From positions 1 to 56,989 of the forward strand of contig NZ_QWZQ01000020.1 of assembly GCF_003885105.1 (NCBI RefSeq): a stretch of 56,989 bases of DNA. Direction: 5' to 3'. This DNA is from Lactiplantibacillus garii. GTDB taxonomy: Bacteria; Bacillota; Bacilli; Lactobacillales; Lactobacillaceae. Numbering within the stretch: position 1 is the first letter of the stretch; each line of letters opens with the position of its first letter. The notes beneath the pieces were generated by a model. That model searched no databases and was not told the origin of the DNA. It saw only the letters and a list, made by a program, of their open reading frames with translations. Both the position numbers and the translations under genes were made by a program. This document shows positions 51,660 to 56,989 of the stretch, piece by piece.

Positions 51660-52655
51660 ATGCAACAACCGCGTTTAACGATTATCGTGCCTTGTTACGA
51701 TGAAGAGGAGGTTTTACCCACTTCTTCCAAAGTACTGGGAACGATCATTCAGAAACTGATCCAGAGTGATCAGATCAACCGGGACAGCAAGGTACTGTTC
51801 GTAGACGATGGAAGTACTGATAAAACTTGGCCGATCATTAAGAACTTGGAACGGCAGTCCAAGATCTTTTGCGGCTTAAAGTTTAGTCGCAACTTTGGCC
51901 ACCAAAACGCGTTAATGGCGGGGATGAAGGTTGCTGGGGCAACTTCCGACGCCGTGATCACCATTGACGCCGATTTGCAGGATGATCCGCAGGTGATTCC
52001 CGAAATGGTCGCCCGGTTCAAAGCGGGCAACGACGTCGTTTTAGGGGTCCGCAACGACCGCTCGAGCGACTCGCACTTTAAACGCTGGACCGCCGAGACC
52101 TTCTACGGCATGATGCGCAAGATTGGGGTCCAACTAGTCCCGGACCACGCCGATTTCCGGCTGCTTAGCCAACGGGCGGTCGACGCGTTAATGGAATACT
52201 CCGAAACCAACTTATTTTTACGGGGCATCGTGCCCCAACTGGGCTTTCCAACCACCAAGCTGTACTACCGGCGCAAGCCGCGGATGGCCGGCAAGTCCAA
52301 GTACCCGTTAAAGAAAATGATCGCCTTCGCGATGGACGGAATCACCTCGTTTTCGATTGCGCCAATCAAAGCCATCTTGTCGGTGGGGGTCTTAATTAGC
52401 GGCGTCAGCCTGTTAATGATGATCTTCGCCTTAGTCCAACACTTACTCGGCAACACCGTCGACGGCTGGGCCTCGCTGATGACCAGTTTATGGTTCCTAG
52501 GCGGGATGCAGCTGATTGGGATCAGTATCGTTGGCGAGTACGTTGGGAAGATTTTTGCCGAAGTCAAACGCCGTCCGCGTTACATTATCGAAACGGACGA
52601 CTATACCGCGACGCAGCAACCCGCGGTATTAAATAATCAACGCGTTCGTTCATGA
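51660..52655 (+). CDS. Polyprenyl-phosphate glycosyltransferase, CsbB/GtrB-like
   Basis: The 331-residue family-2 glycosyltransferase has an N-terminal catalytic domain (IIVPCYDEEEVLPTSSKVL, VDDGSTDKTW, VITIDADLQDDPQVIPEMV with the metal-binding DAD) and two C-terminal helices (about 232-258 and 270-295). It should load undecaprenyl phosphate with a hexose or GlcNAc on the inner membrane face. YfhO or the GT-C enzyme just downstream would then use the flipped donor. It is coupled to the next gene by ATGA. Confidence 0.9.
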   Translation: MQQPRLTIIVPCYDEEEVLPTSSKVLGTIIQKLIQSDQINRDSKVLFVDDGSTDKTWPIIKNLERQSKIFCGLKFSRNFGHQNALMAGMKVAGATSDAVITIDADLQDDPQVIPEMVARFKAGNDVVLGVRNDRSSDSHFKRWTAETFYGMMRKIGVQLVPDHADFRLLSQRAVDALMEYSETNLFLRGIVPQLGFPTTKLYYRRKPRMAGKSKYPLKKMIAFAMDGITSFSIAPIKAILSVGVLISGVSLLMMIFALVQHLLGNTVDGWASLMTSLWFLGGMQLIGISIVGEYVGKIFAEVKRRPRYIIETDDYTATQQPAVLNNQRVRS

Positions 52656-54700
52656 ACCGCGTTTTAAAGGGAATTAATTGGCTAGCCGCGGGAGTTCTGG
52701 GCTGGGCCGGGTTAGTGGCTTGGTTGCAGCCCGTGAATTTTTTCGGTGACCCGGACTTAGCTTCCCCCGTGGTAATTGGCAGTTTTACCCTCGCGTTTTT
52801 GATCCTTGTCAACGCGCTGCGACAGTGGATGCGGCGCTGGTCATCGGCAACGTATCGGCGGGTGGTCGTCGGCTTACTGATTCTAATTGCCGTGACCCAA
52901 CTCGTCGTGGCCGTCAACTTTGTGGACGTGAGCCGCGCGGACGCCTTTTACGTCCGCACCCAGGCCCTTACGTTAGCCCGTGGGGACCACACCTGGATGC
53001 ACTACTTTGCCATCTACCCGAACAACGTGAACTTTACGCTGCTCGAGGCGACGCTGATCAAGGTGGTCACGACGGTCGTTTCGCCGCCGTGGACCGTGTT
53101 AAACGTCCTACGGTTTTTGTGGGTCGACAGCGCGCTATTCAGCGGGCTGTACCTGTTACGCCACTGGCACCACGCGCGCCCGGGGGCCGTCTGGTTAGCC
53201 GGTTTTTGGTTAGTTAGTCCGCCCGTTTATTCGTACGCGTTGTACGCCTACACCGACGCGCTCGTCTTGCCGATGGTGCTCAACTGCCTGGCCCTAATGA
53301 CCTGGGCGTTAGGGCGTTCCGGTTGGCGGCGCTGGGGTGGTTTGATCGCGGCCGGCTTACTGCTAGCCGTGGGGGTCGCCATGAAGTCCAACTTGGTGGT
53401 CTTTTGGATCGCCACGCTGCTGTTGATCCTCGTCTTGTGGCAACAGCGCCACGTGACCTGGCAAACGGCGTTAGGCTGGCTTGTCAGCACGCTGGTGACC
53501 CTCGGGTTAGTCTTTAGTCTGATGGGCGCCTGGCGCAAGCAGGCCGGGTTTCGGCCCACTGCCAACGACCAGTTGCCGGCGACTAGCTGGATCGCGATGA
53601 GTTTAAACCCGAAACACAGCGGCCAGTATAACTACGCTGACTTCGAGTCGGTCAACCGCAAGCCGACCGCCGCGGCGAAGAATCGCCGGACGGCCAAGAT
53701 GATCCGGGGCCGCCTGAAGCAAATGGGCGTGACCGGGACGGCCGTGCACCTGACCAAAAAGATGCGGGTGTTTTGGGCGACCGGGGACTTTGACAGTTTT
53801 AAGCTGACGACCCAGTGGATCAAAGCACCGCGCTTTTACGTGACCGGCCAGCGCAACATTCAATTCTGGCTAGTCATCATGACCCAGGTGATTTATTTAA
53901 CGTTACTGATCGAAGCCATCATCGTCCTCGTGACCGCGCGAACGCTGCGGCCGGGGCCGCTGTTCATCGCGCTGACGATCCTCGGATTAACGGCGTTTCA
54001 CGTTGTCTTTTGGGAGGTCGAGCCGCGCTACGCCTTACCGCTATTGCCGGGCTTAATGTTACTCGGCGTGATTGGTATTTGCGAACGGCCGCAGTGGGTA
54101 CTCACGCCGCGAACGCGTAAAGTCGGGCTGGCGGCGATGAGCGGTCTGGCCGTGTTTAGTTTGTTAAGTCTCTGGCAGACCAGTCAGCGGACCCTGATTA
54201 CCCACACGACGGTCGCCGTGCAGGGGAACGGGAACTACGTTGAAAACACGCACCGGACCTTAAAGCCGGAACAATCGGTCACCCAGACGATCAAAACGGC
54301 CGGACGCAGTAACCGCTTAAGCTTGTCACCGCTGCATAACCGCTACGGTTTAGTGAACGTTCAAATTGAAGCGGGCGGCCGGGTGATTTTTAATCAGGCG
54401 GGGACGCCGCGGGATCTGCAATCGATCCGCTACCCGACGACCCGGCACACAACGCTGCGGGTCACGATCACGAACCTGGGGCTCAGCACGGTCAGTTACG
54501 GGACGGCGGAGGCGCCGTATAACCCGTTAAACGGTAAGATCACGCCGCACAGCCGCAGTTATTTACAGTATTCAGTTCAGGAGGTGCACCCGCCGCGGAC
54601 GTTAAGCGGCGGACTCGTCAGTACGCTGATCGCCGTGGTGTTCTTCGGTGGGGCCTTACCGGTATTAAAACGCCTGCCAATCAGCAGTCAGGCCAAGTAA
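52652..54700 (+). CDS. GT-C type membrane glycosyltransferase
   Basis: The 682-residue polytopic protein has about eleven helices between residues 8 and 500 and again near the end, with an extracytoplasmic domain (about 510-650). The first loop contains FVDVSRADAFYVRTQALTLA, where acidic residues follow the first helices as in PMT/ArnT-like enzymes that use polyprenyl-phosphate sugars. ATGA overlap with the CsbB-like gene means they are co-translated, so its donor is presumably the lipid that CsbB makes. The acceptor is unknown. Confidence 0.75.
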   Translation: MNRVLKGINWLAAGVLGWAGLVAWLQPVNFFGDPDLASPVVIGSFTLAFLILVNALRQWMRRWSSATYRRVVVGLLILIAVTQLVVAVNFVDVSRADAFYVRTQALTLARGDHTWMHYFAIYPNNVNFTLLEATLIKVVTTVVSPPWTVLNVLRFLWVDSALFSGLYLLRHWHHARPGAVWLAGFWLVSPPVYSYALYAYTDALVLPMVLNCLALMTWALGRSGWRRWGGLIAAGLLLAVGVAMKSNLVVFWIATLLLILVLWQQRHVTWQTALGWLVSTLVTLGLVFSLMGAWRKQAGFRPTANDQLPATSWIAMSLNPKHSGQYNYADFESVNRKPTAAAKNRRTAKMIRGRLKQMGVTGTAVHLTKKMRVFWATGDFDSFKLTTQWIKAPRFYVTGQRNIQFWLVIMTQVIYLTLLIEAIIVLVTARTLRPGPLFIALTILGLTAFHVVFWEVEPRYALPLLPGLMLLGVIGICERPQWVLTPRTRKVGLAAMSGLAVFSLLSLWQTSQRTLITHTTVAVQGNGNYVENTHRTLKPEQSVTQTIKTAGRSNRLSLSPLHNRYGLVNVQIEAGGRVIFNQAGTPRDLQSIRYPTTRHTTLRVTITNLGLSTVSYGTAEAPYNPLNGKITPHSRSYLQYSVQEVHPPRTLSGGLVSTLIAVVFFGGALPVLKRLPISSQAK

Positions 54701-54720
54701 GGCGGACTTTATCAGCAATT

Positions 54721-54776
54721 AAAAACCAGCTAGGAAGCGCGAAATCAATCGTTTCGCAGCGCCTAGCTGGTTTAAT
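54721..54776. terminator. Bidirectional terminator between GT-C gene and dltC
   Basis: AAACCAGCTAGG (54723-54734) pairs with CCTAGCTGGTTT (54762-54773), with a second nested stem inside and A/T tracts on both sides. Confidence 0.87.
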
Positions 54777-54802
54777 TTGTTTAAAAGTAAGTGGTTAATG
54801 AA

Positions 54803-55039
54803 TTACTGCATGCTTTGAACTTTAGCCACGATTTTTGCGGGGGTGTCCCATTCGGAACGTTCAAATTCAGAAACGGGAACTTCGATGCCGAGTTGATTTT
54901 GAAGTTCCAATAGCAGTTGAACGGAACCCATCGAATCCAAGATCCCCTCGTCAAATAAGTTGGTATCCATGTTACCGGAAACGTCTTCCCCCGTTAGATC
55001 TTGTAAAATTGATAAAACCGTTGCTTTTGTGTCATCCAT
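54803..55039 (-). CDS. dltC: D-alanyl carrier protein, orphan DltC
   Basis: The 78-residue acyl-carrier-like protein has its 4'-phosphopantetheine Ser in [16 protein letters not shown], and the DltC-specific [17 protein letters not shown]. It carries D-alanine for esterification of teichoic acids, working with DltA, DltB and DltD, none of which is nearby. The start may be ATG 55039 or TTG 55045; GGGGAG fits either. A terminator follows, so the gene is transcribed alone. Confidence 0.88.
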   Translation of the reverse strand: MDDTKATVLSILQDLTGEDVSGNMDTNLFDEGILDSMGSVQLLLELQNQLGIEVPVSEFERSEWDTPAKIVAKVQSMQ

Positions 55040-55045
55040 GATCAA

Positions 55046-55255
55046 TAACTCCCCTTGTATTTTGATAGATTTGAACCCTTATAGCTTAGCATAGTTTTGA
55101 CAAACTAAAGCATTTCGACGCTTTCTTTAGCAAGTTTTAACGTTCACTTGTTGAAATGTCAATTGGCCGGAAGTTCGTTTTCAAGTGGCGCCTGCCCAGC
55201 TGCCGGTGCAAAACAGCCGTCAAGCACCAGTATCAGGATAGTGGGCGGGGTGCCA
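55046..55255. other. Gene-free spacer upstream of dltC
   Basis: A small dyad CTAAAG/CTTTAG (about 55103-55135) lies near the expected dltC promoter, whose boxes I cannot fix with confidence. Nothing gene-like is present. Confidence 0.3.
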
Positions 55256-55315
55256 GAAAAAACACCACGACCTCAGCCGGGTTCGGGTTAGTTTAACCTG
55301 GCTGGGGTCGTGGTG
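55256..55315 (-). terminator. Terminator of the PAP2-gtrA operon
   Basis: CACCACGACCTCAGCC (55263-55278) pairs with GGCTGGGGTCGTGGTG (55300-55315). On the minus strand it is followed by a T6 tract. Confidence 0.85.
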
Positions 55316-55363
55316 TGACTTGGAAAAACTGAACGGTCGCTGAACTTTTCTCAGTTAAGCCGA

Positions 55364-56020
55364 TTAGTCGTTTTGGCGGTTTAAAATGGCGTGGGCCCGG
55401 GGTTGCCAGGACCAGAACCAGGCGCGGCCCTGTTGCCAGCAACCACTTGCTAGGGCCAAACTGCCGGCGGTGTCCGACGCGAAGTGGTCACGCAGGTAGA
55501 CCCGGCTGATTAAGACGATTAGGATCCAGACGATGCCGAGGACGATTAACCCAACTTGTACGGCGTGGGAGCGAATAAACGGCAGCCCAATCGCTAACAG
55601 GATCGTGACCAGTAGGGTGGTGCCGAAGACGTGGCCGCTCGGAAAACTGTAACCGGTGTCCGGCATGAGCTGTTGGGTCGGTCGATTGCGTTGAACGAGA
55701 AATTTTACGACCAGCGCGGCGGCGTCCCCGCCAAACATGGTCGTGATGGCTAGGATTCCGAGGGTGCGGTGATGGGTGACGTAGAGCACGATTCCAAACA
55801 GTAACGCCACGGCGAGCGTGACGGCCGGACTAGCCACCGTGGTGATCAGTTTAAAAACGGTCGTCATGGTGACACCGTCGAGTTTGGCGACGGCTTGAAA
55901 ACTCAGATTATCAAATTGTTGAATCACGGTGGCGTTGACCTTGACGAGAATCGCCAGAATTGCCGTCAGCCCGAAGCAGGCCCAGGCCAGTTGGCGCTCG
56001 TGGTCGGTGCGTTTTAACAT
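55364..56020 (-). CDS. PAP2-family membrane phosphatase
   Basis: The 218-residue protein has six hydrophobic segments and the three phosphatase motifs: KFLVQRNRP (KxxxxxxRP, about 110-118), SFPSGH (about 129) and SRVYLRDHFASD (SRxxxxxHxxxD, about 169-180). Such enzymes dephosphorylate undecaprenyl pyrophosphate or other lipid phosphates on the outer membrane face. It follows the GtrA gene by 16 nt, which suggests recycling of the polyprenyl carrier used in surface glycosylation. Confidence 0.88.
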   Translation of the reverse strand: MLKRTDHERQLAWACFGLTAILAILVKVNATVIQQFDNLSFQAVAKLDGVTMTTVFKLITTVASPAVTLAVALLFGIVLYVTHHRTLGILAITTMFGGDAAALVVKFLVQRNRPTQQLMPDTGYSFPSGHVFGTTLLVTILLAIGLPFIRSHAVQVGLIVLGIVWILIVLISRVYLRDHFASDTAGSLALASGCWQQGRAWFWSWQPRAHAILNRQND

Positions 56021-56036
56021 GGACAGGACTCCTTGA

Positions 56037-56453
56037 TTATTTTTTGAAAATGAGGTACTTACTGAAGACCCAGTTGATCAAGACGATGATCACTTGGTCG
56101 ATCAGCTTGACCAGCATGCCGTTGCCTGCGAGTAAACTGACCCCGACGAACATAATTAATTCATCAACGCCCAGACTGAGCGCGCGGTACCAGAAAAAGC
56201 TGGCAACTTCGCGGACCCGGGCCCGCAGCGTGGTGGCTTGACTGTCAAAGACCCAACGGCGGTTGGTGACGTAGGCGAACAGCACCGACCCGAACCAGGC
56301 AATCACGTTACTGATCAGGTAGGGACAGTTAACGGCGGGCAGGGTCAGCACTCCGAATAAAATGAAGTTGACCGCGGTCGTCAGACCCCCGAAAATGAGG
56401 TAGGCGAGCACGCTGCGGTGACGTTGCCAAACTTGCTGGACAAGCTGAATCAT
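56037..56453 (-). CDS. GtrA-family membrane protein
   Basis: The 138-residue protein has four helices with family motifs YLIFGGLTTAVNFILFGVLT, NVIAWFGSVLFAYVTNRRWV and KLIDQVIIVLINWVFSKYLI. GtrA/GtcA proteins work beside CsbB and YfhO in lipoteichoic acid glycosylation, probably moving the lipid-linked sugar across the membrane. It is transcribed with the PAP2 gene. AAGGAGG in the leader (minus strand, about 56470-56464) is its ribosome site. Confidence 0.85.
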   Translation of the reverse strand: MIQLVQQVWQRHRSVLAYLIFGGLTTAVNFILFGVLTLPAVNCPYLISNVIAWFGSVLFAYVTNRRWVFDSQATTLRARVREVASFFWYRALSLGVDELIMFVGVSLLAGNGMLVKLIDQVIIVLINWVFSKYLIFKK

Positions 56454-56470
56454 AAAAAATGGCCTCCTTA

Positions 56471-56989
56471 TTCGACCGGCTTTTGACGTTTTAAGAAACT
56501 TAGGCCAACGGGGGGGCGTGCAATCGACACGATCGTGACCGCGCTTAGTTTAAAGTGGTCATGATCAGTAGTACCGTACTTTTGCTTTAAGCATACGGTT
56601 CTCGTGCGGCGCTTGCCCCCTATGGCGACTGAAGAAATGATGATAATTTCTCATAAATTCCTTGATGTTTGCTAAGCTTAAGGCCGTTAACGCCGAAAAT
56701 ACAGTAAAGCTGCCCGTTTGGGATAAAAAATTAACTAAAAAATCTAAGCGACCGCGGCAGGGAAATCGGGGGGAAGACCGACGAACAAAGTGGCTGTCCG
56801 GCTGGTGAGATTAGTCTTTGAACTAAGGGGTGAAGGTTAGAAATATGCGGGCGCATCTTTGAAAATAATCTAGTTAAAATAAACGTCATTGGGTACTAAA
56901 TGCGTGTTGTTAGTTATGATTAAGACGTTGAAAAATAAAAAATATTCAAAAACAATAGACTTGAAATAAAATTTTTAATAATGTAAAGA
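56471..56989. other. Gene-free right end, strongly AT-rich after 56850
   Basis: I find no credible gene. The last 120 nt are AT-rich, and TTGAAA near 56961 could be the -35 of a rightward promoter whose -10 falls at or beyond the edge (TAAAGA ends the window). A small dyad GAAATGATGATAATTTC is at about 56634-56650. Confidence 0.3.

Noticed and set aside
1-56989. CRISPR arrays
   Set aside because: No regularly spaced direct repeats were seen; the only short repeats are isolated pairs.

Overview
The window is a chromosomal segment from a Lactobacillaceae bacterium. Supporting signs are GGAGG-type ribosome binding sites, T-box control of metE and argS, a ribitol teichoic acid set in tarI-tarJ order, an LPQTxE sortase signal, DinJ/YafQ modules, and a hydroxycinnamate reductase locus like Lactiplantibacillus hcrRAB. 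The coding DNA is clearly GC-rich for the family, which would fit the Levilactobacillus brevis/zymae/spicheri neighbourhood. That placement is inference.

Layout. 1-1200 is an AT-rich, decayed prophage remnant. 1551-2529 is an XRE regulator operon with a frameshifted third gene. 2598-6817 is a divergent LysR / flavin reductase / flavoprotein reductase locus (hcr-like). 6942-10101 holds a broken AbrB-type antitoxin, an envelope lipoprotein operon, a GtrA protein and a YisL protein. 10105-14600 is methionine synthesis (homocysteine methyltransferase-MTHFR fusion plus MetE) under a Met T-box. 14997-19757 is the tarI-tarJ-tarK/B-tarL ribitol teichoic acid operon. 19994-20561 is an intact DinJ/YafQ toxin-antitoxin pair.

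21066-27185 is the most unusual part: one tightly coupled operon encoding a PAPS-type sulfotransferase, ATP sulfurylase, APS kinase, a DHH-family PAP phosphatase/nanoRNase and a membrane-anchored aryl-sulfate sulfotransferase. An SLC13-type anion permease with TrkA-C domains, the type that carries sulfate, follows at 28766. Together they could import sulfate, activate it to PAPS, sulfonate an acceptor, recycle PAP and move the sulfuryl group on outside the cell. No PAPS reductase or sulfite reductase is present, so the pathway looks built for sulfonation, not cysteine synthesis. The natural acceptor is unknown. Wall polymers (the adjacent tar operon) or small phenols are the obvious candidates.

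30600-46450 is mostly housekeeping and envelope genes: a lipoprotein tyrosine phosphatase, MATE exporter, tRNA-Gly and tRNA-Asp, argS with T-box, a second DinJ/YafQ module whose toxin is frameshifted at an A8 tract, a MacB-type ABC protein, an LPQTSE surface protein, a DMT transporter, a ParA-like ATPase, a secreted beta-lactamase-fold protein and an AlkA glycosylase. 46602-56453 is an envelope glycosylation block: YfhO, an OmpR-type two-component system, a CsbB-like polyprenyl-phosphate glycosyltransferase, a GT-C enzyme, an orphan DltC, a PAP2 phosphatase and a GtrA flippase-like protein. The yfhO and csbB promoters share a 19-nt palindrome at exactly the same distance from the -10 box, pointing to one regulon.
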